Assembly: GCA_905250115.1 (NCBI GenBank)
Contig: CAJNOI010000002.1
Span: 1,143,678-1,207,677, forward strand
From: Adineta steineri
Lineage: Eukaryota; Rotifera; Eurotatoria; Adinetida; Adinetidae
Direction of reading: 5' to 3'
Length of the DNA stretch: 64,000 nucleotides
Below are positions 1 to 12,229 of the stretch, piece by piece. Position 1 is the first letter of the stretch. Each line of letters starts with the position of its first letter. The notes below the pieces were generated by a model. The model did not search any database. It worked only from the letters and a program-made list of their open reading frames with translations, and was not told the origin of the DNA. A program made the translations under genes and the position numbers.

Positions 1-1
1 T

Positions 2-778
2 CCATTAAAATCTATCATATATCAATATACTCAAGCATTTAGTTCCATATTATTACGTTATACATCATTGAATCATTTATCATTAACAATACAAACAATG
101 TTTTTACAATCATCACGTTTAATAACAATGTCAAATGATTTAACACGTATAAATTTTACTGATTTACATGAACAAATCAATTGGTTAATTGAATGTGATT
201 TAAATTTATTTAATAAAATCGAACAATGTTTTAAAAATTTATTTCATTGTCAAACAATGTTAACAATACATAATTGGACAACATTTATTGATACATTATT
301 AGATGATTATTTAATTCTATATAATAATACAAAAGAATATATCTATAATGCTCGACAATTTTTATTAAAAACAAATTTTTATTGTTCATTAATCTTACGT
401 GAATTAACATTATATTATGGGACATCACTTGGTTCATTTCATTTATTACAATTATTTATTGAAGAATATCTTTATTATCGTATTGAAGAAAAAATCTCAT
501 TTTATTTAAATCAATCACGTATTAATTTAGTTCTAGATAATTTTAATAATAAACAAGAAAAAAATTTTATTAATAAAACTTATCAAGATTTATTTAATGA
601 CGATGATATTGATGATGATTTAGAAAGTTTATCAGATGATTTTAATGAACATAGAAATCTTCTTAAACCTTTATCACCTGTTCAAATTGATGATTTTATT
701 TTACCTAATGAAACAATAACAAATTCATTTTCATATATATTTGAAGATTTACAACCATTATCAAATGAAATATTTTGA
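2..778 (+). CDS. Rfx: RFX1/2/3-type transcription factor, C-terminal part (5' end outside window)
   Basis: The reading frame is open from base 2 to the TGA ending at 778 (258 residues). It corresponds to the conserved C-terminal half of RFX1/2/3: a RYTSLNHL motif at the start, an FLQ-SRLITMSNDL stretch, and the dimerisation-domain signature LILRELTL...SLGSFHLLQLF..EY near residues 120-160. An acidic low-complexity tail (DDDIDDDLESLSDD) follows. The winged-helix DNA-binding domain would lie upstream of the window. RFX factors bind X-box sites and in animals control ciliary genes; that role is family knowledge. The segment looks like one large last exon. An AATAAA at 789-794, ten bases after the stop, is a likely polyadenylation signal. 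The family call is confident; which RFX paralogue is not. Confidence 0.9.
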   Translation, partial: PLKSIIYQYTQAFSSILLRYTSLNHLSLTIQTMFLQSSRLITMSNDLTRINFTDLHEQINWLIECDLNLFNKIEQCFKNLFHCQTMLTIHNWTTFIDTLLDDYLILYNNTKEYIYNARQFLLKTNFYCSLILRELTLYYGTSLGSFHLLQLFIEEYLYYRIEEKISFYLNQSRINLVLDNFNNKQEKNFINKTYQDLFNDDDIDDDLESLSDDFNEHRNLLKPLSPVQIDDFILPNETITNSFSYIFEDLQPLSNEIF

Positions 779-2248
779 ATGAAAAAAAAATAAATATTTT
801 ATTTAACAAAGAAAATGACAGATCATTTATTTTTTGAATTATGTTCTTATTCCTCATCTGTTTCTCATCAAGCAAATCTCATATTCTCTCACTCTCTCTA
901 TGCCATTGTATAAGTCAATTAAACTTATGATCGATGAGTATTATTTCATTTTAATATCGAACTTATCATTCATGATACCACACCAAGGTGTCAGAAATGA
1001 TCATGATCATCATCATCATCATCATCTTCGAAATGAACTACATAAGTCACACTCACAGCATGTTAGTTTGACTTTTTGTATATATATATTGTGTATTTTC
1101 CGCAAGCTATAGTGACCTTTACTCAGACATTTCACATGTTAGCTCAAACGATTGATTATTAATTGTTCAGTATAATAATACATATGAATTTATAGTGATA
1201 ATCCACGATGAGTAACAATTTGCACGTCTCACATCTGCAGATCATTGCTGCTGCTTTTACTGGTTATGTCTTATGTTTATATTATTGTTCTTCATTCCGA
1301 TATATATATATATGAAAGAATATGTACATATTTCTATGCTCAAATGTCGAATCATCTTGCTTTTCTCCTCCCGGCTAGATAAACAAGTGCAATCAACACT
1401 AATTCATATTTATTCTTTAAGCTTTTCAATTGAGTTATCTCTTCTTTTTTTTTCTTCAAATCTGTTCTTTCAATTTGAACATCATCATCAGCTGTCGACA
1501 ATGCATACAGACGTCCATAGAGACTCGTTTATGTGTATATGCACATACAGTAGAATGATGATGATGATGATACCATCAAGGTTTGATAAGAATTAGACAA
1601 GTCAATGTTGTCGTTTTCATATATATGGTTGAATAAAACAGAATGAAGGAAGAAGAGAGAATAATATCGAATAACGATCTTATCATTCATTTACTCATCA
1701 CTTCACTACGAAAATTTAACAAATGAAAAATTCCCTAATGGGAAATTTTCATTTTTTAAAATGTCTTCATCTGTCAAATACAGTTAGGTAGCATTTGTAT
1801 GTTGCATCATCATTATTCCAGATGTAAAATCTTGTTATTTCTACAAAAGAGTATCAAATATCGAACACGATTTTTTTTCATGCTCGATAAAACTTTAAAT
1901 TTTTCGGAAGAAATACAAGTGTTTACTTTTTTAGAAAGAGAATTCATTCTATTCAATTAAGTCTAAAGATATTTTTTTTGTCTTAGTAATATAAGAATAA
2001 AACAAAGTTAGTCTAAATATCGTTTTGTATTATATTCAAATATGATTGTAACATTTTTTTCTTACTCTGCATGATATAAAAAAAATTCTTTAGATCTTCT
2101 TTTGTCAAAGAAACAACAACAACATCAACAACAAGAAAACAAAAGAAAAAGAACAACAATATGATGAGAGAAAGCTATAATAATTAAAAAAAGAAGACAG
2201 ATGAAGAAAGAACTAACATCCTGTGGAGAGTTGATTATATACATTTGG
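779..2248. other. Intergenic, tail-to-tail between the RFX and twist genes
   Basis: No supportable gene. It is AT-rich with a CAT/GAT simple repeat near 1001-1026, a GAT repeat near 1556-1572 and a hairpin at 1721-1754. Both flanking genes end here, so it should hold two 3' UTRs. The two short open frames here (one with a poly-histidine run) are explained by the simple repeats. Confidence 0.7.
1721..1754. repeat. Inverted repeat (15-bp stem, one mismatch, TAAT loop)
   Basis: The arms at 1721-1735 and 1740-1754 are reverse complements apart from one position and flank a four-base loop. The core is TTCCC-TAAT-GGGAA. It lies in the 3' intergenic space between two convergent genes. It could be a structured 3' UTR element or chance. 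Confidence 0.6.
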
Positions 2249-3151
2249 TTAGTTTTCTTGATAATCATCAGGCGAAAATGGTCCATTACCAATCGATGTT
2301 TGTTGTTCATTACTTGTATTATCATTAACAGACCAAGCACCTTCCATACGCCATACACTAAATGCATAGCTTAATGGACGTTCATTTTGCTGTTGTTGTT
2401 GCTGTGGTTGTTGTTGTTGTGACGGTGGTGATGATGATGATCCTGTATCAAGTGTATGTTGTTGTTGCTGAAGTTGTGATGTTGGAGTTTGTTGTGATGA
2501 TGATGATGTTAAATTTGGTGATGAATTCTGTTGTTCATCGGAACGTAAAATTTGATAAAGAAAATCAATATATCGTGTTGCTAATTTTAATGTTTGAATT
2601 TTCGATAATTTATCTGATGGTAATGTTGGAATAATATGACGAAGATGTGCAAATGCATCATTTAACGATTGTGTACGTTGTCTTTCTCGTACATTAGCAA
2701 TAGCACGTTGATTTTGTACATCATCTTGTGACATTATTGGTTGTTGTTGCTCTTGATTATTATGAAGATGTAGTAGTTGTTGCTGTTGTTGTTGTTGTTG
2801 TCGTCTTTTTGATGATAAACGACGTGATGTTGTTGCTGTATATGGCTGACCATTTAATCGACGTGTTGAACGACGTATACGTCGTTGATGATTTGTATTA
2901 TTAGTATTATTTGTCGATTCTAATATTTGCTTTTTATTATGTATTGATGTATCAAGATAATTTTCATCGATATGCATTGGTGTTGATGGTGAACTTAAAC
3001 TTGATTCACTTCCTGCACTACTCATTGATGTTATTGGATAAATAGTTAAAGGATATTGTTGATTATTTGATAATGATGTATATTCACTTTTAATAAACGT
3101 ATTTAAAAATGGTTGATGTTGAAGAAGTGTTGTCGATGAACTTGAATCCAT
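2249..3151 (-). CDS. twist: Twist-family bHLH transcription factor
   Basis: Intronless 300-residue frame. The bHLH domain at about residues 150-203 contains [30 protein letters not shown] and RYIDFLYQ, which are diagnostic of Twist rather than Hand or Paraxis. The C-terminal WR box is present at 259-273 ([14 protein letters not shown]). Between these are glutamine runs (118-125 and 228-255). Upstream is a basic arginine-rich segment (89-117), perhaps a nuclear localisation signal. Twist proteins bind E-boxes as dimers with E proteins and direct mesoderm and muscle fates; that is family knowledge. The start is the first ATG after in-frame stops. It is transcribed towards the RFX gene. Very confident. 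Confidence 0.97.
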   Translation of the reverse strand: MDSSSSTTLLQHQPFLNTFIKSEYTSLSNNQQYPLTIYPITSMSSAGSESSLSSPSTPMHIDENYLDTSIHNKKQILESTNNTNNTNHQRRIRRSTRRLNGQPYTATTSRRLSSKRRQQQQQQQQLLHLHNNQEQQQPIMSQDDVQNQRAIANVRERQRTQSLNDAFAHLRHIIPTLPSDKLSKIQTLKLATRYIDFLYQILRSDEQQNSSPNLTSSSSQQTPTSQLQQQQHTLDTGSSSSPPSQQQQPQQQQQQNERPLSYAFSVWRMEGAWSVNDNTSNEQQTSIGNGPFSPDDYQEN

Positions 3152-5381
3152 AAAGTAAAAAATGTAATTTAATTTTACTAACTAAAATAAAAAAAAAGAA
3201 TATTTAAATTTTCAAAATTAAATTACTAGTTTTTATTTCATTTACTATTATTATTATTATTATTACGATTATTCTAATGATCTTAATCGTTAATTGAAAG
3301 CATATTATTTCATATATTGTATGATCTCTCCCTCTCTCAAAGAGTTTCCTTTTCTTTATTGTTTTCACTTGCCTGTATATATTTGTTATTTGCTTGTCAG
3401 ATGTAAACGATTAGGTTCATCTGGTTAGCATTTTAGATGAAGATCTTCTCTATTTTTTTCCTCGATGCTGTTGGTATAAGCCTGGTGAGTGTACAGAGAG
3501 ACAAATGCAATACAAGTATAACCACCAGTAGTTGTTTCGCACACGTCTTCAATTAGATATGCAATATGGATGTGCTTTTTGCCTTTTACTTTAATGAAAG
3601 AGAAGAAGAAGAAGAAGAAGAAGAAGAAGAAAAAGCATACATATATTTTTCTTCTTTGCTGATTGGTCGATTGTTTATCTGTAATATGAAAAAAAAGGAA
3701 AAAGAGAATACTGAAACATGGCTATGTCTCGTATGAAGATTACTAGAACATTGATATAAGAGAGAATATTCTATTGGTGTATGTTTATAGACATTTTTTT
3801 TATTAGCCAATCTCTATGTATATGCTTACTAATCAGAAAGAGAAAAAATATCATATATTATCCTAAAGATAGAACAACAATATCATTTATATTTAAAGAT
3901 CGATAAAAACTCAATCGTTCTATTCCTAAAGATCGGTATGCAATAAAAAGAATTTTGTCATCTTTTTCTTTAATTAATGCCATTATTTGTTATACATTGA
4001 TTCATATATAACAATTGACATGTCTCATTAACATGAATTGTACTACCATTTATTTCCCTTTCATCTAGATATATCTATATACACATACATTTGTTGTCCA
4101 TGTGTGTATATTTGAATAAGCTAAGAAGATGATATGAATATATATATATATGTCCAATGAAAAATATTCTTTCATGTTGATTTTTCTTTCAAGATTTATC
4201 CTTAAATAAGAATATGTATAGATGAATTTGATTGTGAAAGATTCATTTTCTTTTGTTTTATTGTACCTTATGGGAAAATAATGAAAATTAAGAAGGTAAT
4301 AGTAAGTTTTATTATTTATTACAATTGATGGACAATGGACATAACGAAAAATAGATAACACGTTTATTTTCTACAATATAGATATTGAGAATAAAATATA
4401 TTGTATGATTTATCGTCTGTCTAGTAAATCAGTAGACAAGGATAGTTTTTTTTATTCTCTTAAAATCGTATTAGTATATATTTTCTTACTCTTATTAAAT
4501 TTAGAGTCTTGGAGATGACATGTACTTGATACTACTATTATTACATATTTATTCTTAAAAATAAGTAATATCGATATTAATTAACGTAAAATAATCATTT
4601 TAATTTTTTACTTATTTAAACTTCATCATTAGTAATGTTCTTGATTCTGAAATATTATTCTTTAATGAAATAAGTAATATGTTGATGTATTTTTACGAGA
4701 TAATTCAATGTTTGTAAATATATATGCACTCAAGATGAGTATATATTAGTAATCTATTTATTTCTGATATTTACCAATGCAAATTAAATAAATAAATTTT
4801 ATTATTTTCAGAGGTATTATTATCACATCAATATTGACTTCTAGTTTTTTGTTCGATTGAAATATTGATACGTTGTATGAATCCAATTTGTTCTATCTAC
4901 GTAGAAGGAATATATTCCTGCAGCCTTTTTTTTCTAGGACATTTTTTATTGAATAATTTTTCAGAAGGTCATTTCTAATGGAAGTTCAATAGCTTACTTT
5001 TTATAACATTAAATACACTATAGTTGATTTCAAGATACACTTACGTTGAATAATATATAAAATTCAGAATGAGTACCATGTCTTAAAAGAAAGGGATTGT
5101 AGTTTCAGTTGTAATATGAGTCAAGAAAATCTTTCCTATGATTATCTTAAAAATATTAGTATTATTATTAATAGAAAAATTTTGTTTTATTTGTAATAAA
5201 TGATCAAGTAAAAGCTAACACAAACTTATATTTTATTCTCAACAATAATTTGATACTTTTTCTTATAAAAATTGATTGAAAAAAAGGACATATTAAAATA
5301 TCCATGGAGCAATTGAGTTGATATTAACGAGAATAAAATATAAAATACATATGAAGATTTGTGACATATATCGCATTTAAT
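3152..5381. other. Intergenic upstream of twist and downstream of the carboxypeptidase gene
   Basis: About 2.2 kb of AT-rich sequence with no convincing coding exon. Contains a CTT/GAA trinucleotide run at about 3601-3634 and several AT dinucleotide runs (for example near 4138-4152). It should carry the twist promoter, but I cannot place specific sites. Confidence 0.6.
3601..3634. repeat. GAA trinucleotide microsatellite
   Basis: Near-perfect AGA/GAA repeats over about 34 bases. They generate a poly-serine open frame on the minus strand that is not a gene. Confidence 0.85.
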
Positions 5382-8300
5382 TTATGATCGTTTATTTTTG
5401 TCTGGTGGAAGATGAAGTTGGTGAATTATCTGATTAACACGATCCATGGCATTTAATTGAGGTGCATTTTCATTAGGAATATTATTAGTAGATTGTTCTT
5501 TTGGTAAAGGTTCAATTGCAGCTAAAATTTGTTGTGTCGTATAAATATTTGGTTTGAATTTCGGTACTCTTTTATGAAGGATATTATTACTTAACGCTGG
5601 TAACATTTTTGAATTCATACCAGTTCGTAATAAAGGCATTTCAGTTTTTGACATTGGACTAAGTAAATTATCAGGTAGAGTATATAAACGATGATGATTA
5701 ATACCATTTGAATCCATTTGTGTGTCATATGAATATCTATTTGATAATTCCATAACTGATGTATCACCACCATTAATTGATGTAGAAAGATTTAGAAGAG
5801 GTGACATAGATGTGTTTAATTCCATAAGATTAGTTTCATTATCATATGTCAATCTATTTTGTTCTCGTTGTTGTGTTTGTAAACGACGTTCAGCATGTAA
5901 TCGACGTATTGGTAATGTTTTCGATATTGATGGTTGTGTTACATATGTTCCACTAATTGTTGAAATCGGTCCATCATTCATTGGAGATAGAATATCATTT
6001 AGAGTTAAAGAAATCATTGAAGCTGTTCGTTTGGGTATAATATTTGTTGATGATGTATGTTGATCAATATTCGATGATGTTTCCAATTGTGACTGTTCTC
6101 GTATAGTGAATACATCTAAATAAAATATTACATTGTTTTGTATAGATAAAAACATCAAGAATTTTACTCTGTTCACTATCAGCATCGTAATCATTTGCCT
6201 AGAAATTATTTATATACGATTATAAAATTTGTCAAAAAAAAGAATTATTATTTTACCTGAAAGTCTTGAATCATAGCATTGATTTTTTTCTAAATCAAAA
6301 AATTAAATTTTAGTTTATTTTTTTTAATTAAATGAAAATATTTAACCTGTTTTCGTTCTAATGCTCGTTCAGTACTAAATATTGGTAGACCATGTCCAGT
6401 TCGATTAGCATATTTACTTGTAAATAAACTTCCTCTCGTTGGCAATAGTCGACTTGCTTTATCCATCTAAATTATAAATAACAATAAGTATATTATGAAA
6501 AATAAAACAAAATAAATATCAAAGCAAAAGCACACCCATATTTTTGCATAAAATATATCTATGTATATATATGTCAAAGCAACACATTTAGTATGATTAG
6601 ATTTCAAACAAAGATGGTTTAGATATAGATTATATATTCGGCTGTGTTATAAACCTGATCAACAGCAAGTGTAAGTTTTGATTCTTGAGTCGCTTCAAGT
6701 GTTTCAGCTGGCAATGGATGCGTTATACGTATTCGATGACGTTGAAGAGTCTCATTATTAGTATTAACAGGAATTTCTTCAGATGGCTAATAGTATTTGA
6801 GATTGATAATAATGATGAAATAGAACATATGATTATAAAAAATTCTCACCGATACAAACATTGGTTTGTTAGGATGTGAACGAATAACATTAACCTAAGG
6901 TTGAATATCAATGATTTTTATTTTTGTTTAACTTAGTTTTTTATCTCATTCAAATCATTAAGAATATGTAGCTATGGATGAATAGATAATGTATATATCA
7001 ATTTATTCTCACCTCTCGTTTACGAGTTAATTTTTGTATACGTTCTTCAATCGCTTTTTCTGATCGTTTCTTTTTTATTTGTTTTTTCCTGAGTTCTGCT
7101 TCTGCTTCCTTTGCTTCAAGTTCTTTTTGATATGGTAATTCAGGTAATTCACCACCTTCAGGATCACTATCTGAATCTTCAGAACTAATTAAATACAAAA
7201 TAATATTTTTTTTTAGAAACAGAAGTCGTAAAGAACAATACGTTGATGCATCTTGTTCATAAATAGTTTTATGACATTGTGTTAAAGCTTGTAAACAATC
7301 AGATATTGAAATAATCGATGTCGTTGAATCATTTCCTTGTTTTCCTTCTATAATATTAATTTAGTCTGTAATTAAAATAAAATTTATCATTTTTAATTTA
7401 CCTGGATATATAAGAGGTAATAATGCTGGAGGAACTTTATCTTTTCCTAATTTACGAAAAACACATTTTGTAATATCCAAATAGATTGAATCCATTCGTC
7501 TAGATTTACAAAATTTATATTTATAAAAAATAATTCTAAGTTCTATATACTTTGTATCAGATAGAATATCTAAATATTGTCTTAATGATTCACATATAGA
7601 TTGCCCAAATTTTTCATAATCTTGGATATTGAAATGACATGGTTTATTTCTATAATAAAACAAATATATATATACATTTGGAAATGTATCTTTATTATTA
7701 ACTTACACAATACTTGATCCTGCAAATGAAGCTTCTAATGTAAAACTATTTTTTATTAACATTTCTTTCCACATAACAACACGTCCTGTAGATTCTTTAC
7801 ATCGATGAACATGAAATTTACAATAATCAAACGCAAACATATCCGGTGCCTAAAATCGTCAAAAAAAAACAAATAATATTTTACTAGACACAATCTTATA
7901 TGTTTCTTTATGTGAATAAATAATTATTGAAATCCTTATTTTCTTACCGTTTTCGACATTAAGAATGGAAGAACACGAGCACTTAAAAAACTTTTCATAT
8001 CCGGTTGTGGTCCATCACATCCATCACAACCATAAGCAAATACATTCGATTTTCGACTATGACCATGTAAATCACAAAACGCTAAAATCTAATCATATAA
8101 TAAACAATTTTTGCATAAAAAATACTAGATATGTGTATATAGTTAATTACTTCACGTTGTTCTTTCTGTAGACTTTGTATTAATTGTTTAACATGATAAA
8201 TTGTTGGGAAGCTTTGTTTATGTGGATGACGAAAATTACGATTCATATCTTTTCCTGTTAGTGAACAACGATAATTACCAATAATAACACCATCAGGATT

Positions 8301-11300
8301 GAGCATTGGTACAATTTTGAATACTAATTGTGAACGTAATCTCTGCAAAAATTAATTATTTTTTTTTTCAAAAAAAAGACTAAATCTTACTTTAGCTATT
8401 TCATCATCTGATGTAACAAATTCAAGTAAACCACGCATCATATAACTTGAATTTGTTTCACCAGGATGTATTCGTGCTGTTATAAAAACAAATTTTTTTT
8501 GTTTTATTGGTACAGCTAAAAATGATTACAAAAATAATAAAAAACTATTGAAACTATTATTTCTTTACATACATTCATCAGTAACTGTAATAATAAAACA
8601 TGAATTTCCTGCTTGAGATTCACATAAAATATCACGACGAAATATATCTCGTGGTCTTGTTGATGATAAATAATCTAAATCATCTTTAAGATCTGTGAAT
8701 GTATATGGATAACAATGTGCTATATAACATGTATCGCCCGAATAGAAAAATTCCTAAAGAAAAACAAAGTTTAAAACCCGTATAATTTCTACATTAACAT
8801 ACAAGTTGAAAATCAAGTTCATAATAATTAATATCTCGTTCGAGAAGAGAATTATAACTACGTTGTCTATGTTCACAATAATTAATATGATGACCAACAC
8901 GATGCCAACCTTGTAATTCTCGTTTTTTAGCCAATTCAGAAAACATAAGAATTCTCATGCCTATTCAAAAGTAAAAGTAAAAATTATTTTTAAAATGCTT
9001 AACATTGAACATATAACTGACAATGAATATTTTGCAATGTATAATCATGTTTTTTTGTTGTCTTATTTTTGTAATATCTTAATCTTAACTAAGTTGCTTT
9101 TAATAGAAATATTATTTTTATAAAGAACACTTTCATTTACTTTTCACGTAGGTTTTTATTGTCATTCTTGTTAAATAATGATTAAAATCAAATATTTACA
9201 AATGGAATCGTATTATTTAGTTTATGAAGGTTAAATCAACATTATATATACATATGCACTATTACTGATGATTATCAAGTTGATATAGAAATTGTTTTAT
9301 ATGATTTTTCCCTAAATAGTTTCTTTTCCTATTGATAATAATAATCTTGAACGTCGAAAATATTGAATTAAGAAAATCAAATATTTACAATCATTTTTAA
9401 TTCTTATACTCTAACAGTAGATAACTATCGGTTAAAATATTTACATATTCAATAGACATAATATGTAAATTTTTATTGCTTACCTTCATTATAAAGACTG
9501 CCTTTTTTCATTAAATTAATAATTCGTAAACGATATGTTACATTTGCAATCATATTTTGTACACGAAAATAATACCATTGTGTATGTCGTTTCGTATAGA
9601 GATCAGGTCGAAGTACAAGTTCATATTCAAATTGTCCTCTAAATAGATTTATATGTATATTAATTCAAAAAGGAAAACAAATGTTAGAAATTGATTTACT
9701 TACACACGTTTTACATGTCGTAAATTACCACCTTCAAAACGTGATTCAAATATTAATGGTGGACATATTAATTCATTTTCAATTGGTTTTGGTTCTTGTT
9801 TTCTTGATGTTTTATCCATATCATAAATAACAGTTGGATGTTTAAATGCATCAGTATATTTCTGTAGAGCTGGTTGATTATCGAATGTTTGTTGATGTTT
9901 TGTACCTAAGAAATGTTCATTATGTAAATAATAATATTTTTTAGAAGACAGTTGATTTTCATTTCGTAATAAAAATGAAAATGATGGTGCTAAATGTTTC
10001 ATAGGACATGCTAGGGGCCAGAATGGACCATGATCATCTACGGATATTTCTGTTGTAAGAAAAAAATAAGTTGTTTTTATTGTACCATTATTTAATATAA
10101 ATTGATGTTTTTTATAAATTCGACTACGAAAATTAATATTGGAAAAAAGTTTTTTACTTGAATTAATCGAACATTTATCATTTTCATGTTCATTCTCATC
10201 AAAACTATGATTTAATTCAGTATCGGAATGAAAGTTTTTTAAAGTAGTTGATGTTCTTGAACAAATTAATGAACTTGTTGTTGAATTCAAATCTTTTTCA
10301 GACCAAATTGTTTGTCCAACACGCATAGTTATATATATATTTTAAATCAATCTTCTAGATTTTTAGCACTCATTTGGCGTAATAGAAAAAAAAGAGTGAA
10401 TTGCAAAGAAAAAATAAGATGAATAAGAGAAGGTGGGATGTTTGTCATCATCAGATCGTTACCGATCCGAAGACAAATATAGGAGAGAAATTATTTACTA
10501 TATAAAGACATTCTCAATTTCTCTTTTTTTCTACTATTGTTATTGAGCTTTACTTACTTGATGATGATGATAATGAATCATTAGCTGTTACATAGAATTC
10601 TTTTGGTGTTATTTCTCGAGTAAATAATCTTGGTGTTGGATGAAGAATACGATAATCAGTTGGCCAAAATGGTCCATCATCACTTATAACAACTCCATGA
10701 TGATTAATATAATTATTTGTAGTTCGATTACTTCTTGCTGATTGTTGTTCAAGTAAATTTAATATATCGGCTTTATTTGATTTAACAATACTATTTCCAT
10801 ATAAAAATAATGAATCATTCGTATTTGAATTAAATGGTTTTCGTTGATCAGAAAGATTTTGAAAATGAAACGATGTTTTTTCTAATAAATAATCACTATT
10901 TTGTTGTGACGAACGTCGTCGACGACGATAATAACTATTACATGATTGTAAATCAAAACTACTATTAAATGAACTATTTGTTTGATAATTAATTGATGGA
11001 TGATAATCTTGTGAATCAACAGAATCTTTTGGATTATATGGATAAAGAACAGATCGATTACGTCGATCGATTTCACCCCATGGAACACCTTGAGGTATAT
11101 CAATTTCACTTTGTTGAAAAGGAAGACGTTGACCAGCTCTATTATAAAAAAATAATGCTGACATTGTTAGTTTTTTCTCAATAAATAATTTAAGTACTTT
11201 TGCTTTCTTTACTTTACATTGAAGAGGTATAAACGACAATTAAATTATTATTTTTAATTTAAAAAAAATATGTGTCTGAATTTCTTCATATTATCTAGTC

Positions 11301-11722
11301 AATTACTTTTATTATATTAGAGTCATATGTTAAAAATTCAAGCCTTTTTTAAACAAAGGATTTTTCTGAAGAGGTATAATAGTTTTCAAATATATTCTCA
11401 TACCGAAACTGTTGTCGACGTAATCTACTCAATTGTTCTTGTTGTTCTGTGTCGTTAAGTAGTTCTTGTACTTGTCGTTGAAGATCTTCTTCTAATTCTT
11501 GATGAATATTTGCACGCCATTGTTCATAAGTATTTGAATCTAAATAAATATTTAATGATAGATTAATCCTGATATGATGAAGGTTAAAAAAAAAAGAAAA
11601 CTCTTATTCAATTTCCTACCATGTTTAGTATTTTGAAGTTTATTAGTATTAATAACATTATTTGAAGATGGCGGAATTTGAGGTAGTTTAGTTGCACGAT
11701 GTGCTATTGAATCAGACATCAT
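5382..11722 (-). CDS. AGBL2: Cytosolic carboxypeptidase, AGBL2/AGBL3 (CCP2/3) type, M14 family
   Basis: Exons on the minus strand: 11620-11722, 11404-11539, 10558-11138, 9704-10049, 9484-9638, 8803-8960, 8573-8753, 8391-8515, 8151-8342, 7948-8088, 7707-7849, 7402-7649 (a probable 51-bp intron at 7500-7550), 7242-7347, 7013-7184, 6850-6894, 6655-6786, 6347-6466, 6257-6289, 6168-6198, 5382-6115. All phases agree, giving about 1276 residues. The CCP N-domain has WYYFRVQN. The catalytic domain carries the zinc motif HPGE (residues about 571-574), NPDGVIIGNYRCSLTGKD(M)NR, FCDLHGHS (third zinc ligand) and TGRVVMW followed by FTLEASFAG (catalytic Glu). These enzymes remove glutamate from tubulin tails in cilia and centrioles. 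After about residue 820 the tail is charged and low-complexity. AGBL2 versus AGBL3 is undecided. Confidence 0.93.
10050..10326 (-). other. Possible alternative first exon of the carboxypeptidase gene
   Basis: The 9704-10049 exon stays open in frame upstream to an ATG at 10326, preceded by an in-frame TAA. A strong 3' splice site (TTTTTTTCTTACAACAG) at 10050-10051 gives the correct phase for joining to the 10558-11138 exon, so 10050-10326 is intron in the long form. Read as exon, it would start a shorter protein at 10326, implying an internal promoter. Open frame alone is weak evidence. Confidence 0.35.
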
Positions 11723-12102
11723 TGAAATAGTCGTTGCTAATCGTTTTGTTTTTTATTCTCACTATTTCAACATGCACACAAAAATGATGTTCTGTATTTT
11801 ACAAAAATTTTCTTTTATTTCTTCGCTTGCTCAACTGCACCACTCTCAGACAAAGCTACTTCACTTTGCAAGGATGTTATTTTTTTGTCTTATACCATAA
11901 TGCATGTGTACCGTTAAAGTAACAAAAAGTTGTGTTTTTTCTTGATTTAGAGAGAAAAGTGTATGTCAAAAGATGATTATACTCATTTTTTAAATATATA
12001 TACGTAGTATCAGTAGTATGGAACTATACAAAATTTTTGTTTGTCAATATAAATAAAGTCAAATATGTACTGTTTGAATAGAAGAAAAAAAAGAAATTTT
12101 AC

Positions 12103-12229
12103 CTTTTAAATATTTAAAAAATTCTTGTTTTGTTTGTTCAGATAAATTTAATGAAAGATTGTTAAATTGTTCTTCTGACATTTCTTCGTTTAGAACCGTT
12201 GTTTGCCATGTACCTTGAAACATTGTCAT
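12103..12229 (-). CDS. Possible extra 5' coding exon of the carboxypeptidase gene
   Basis: An ATG at 12229 opens 42 codons (starting MTMFQGTWQ) up to a GTAAAA donor at 12102. Splicing to an acceptor ending at 11737 joins it in the correct phase to the first carboxypeptidase exon, extended to 11736, and adds ATTIS before its ATG pair. Phase agreement would occur by chance one time in three. I recognise no domain. Alternatively it is a short upstream frame in the 5' UTR. Confidence 0.35.

Noticed and set aside
834..1112. Open frame with a poly-histidine run downstream of RFX
   Set aside because: Created by a GAT/CAT simple repeat; no domain, no splice logic, and it lies in expected 3' UTR space.
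2362..2634. Plus-strand frame antisense to twist
   Set aside because: Shadow of the glutamine-rich coding strand (poly-Val/Met); twist on the minus strand is unambiguous.
12059..12102. Reading the 12103-12229 exon through to its own stop as a stand-alone 70-residue protein
   Set aside because: The continuation is T-rich after a plausible donor, the protein matches nothing, and splicing to the carboxypeptidase is at least as plausible.
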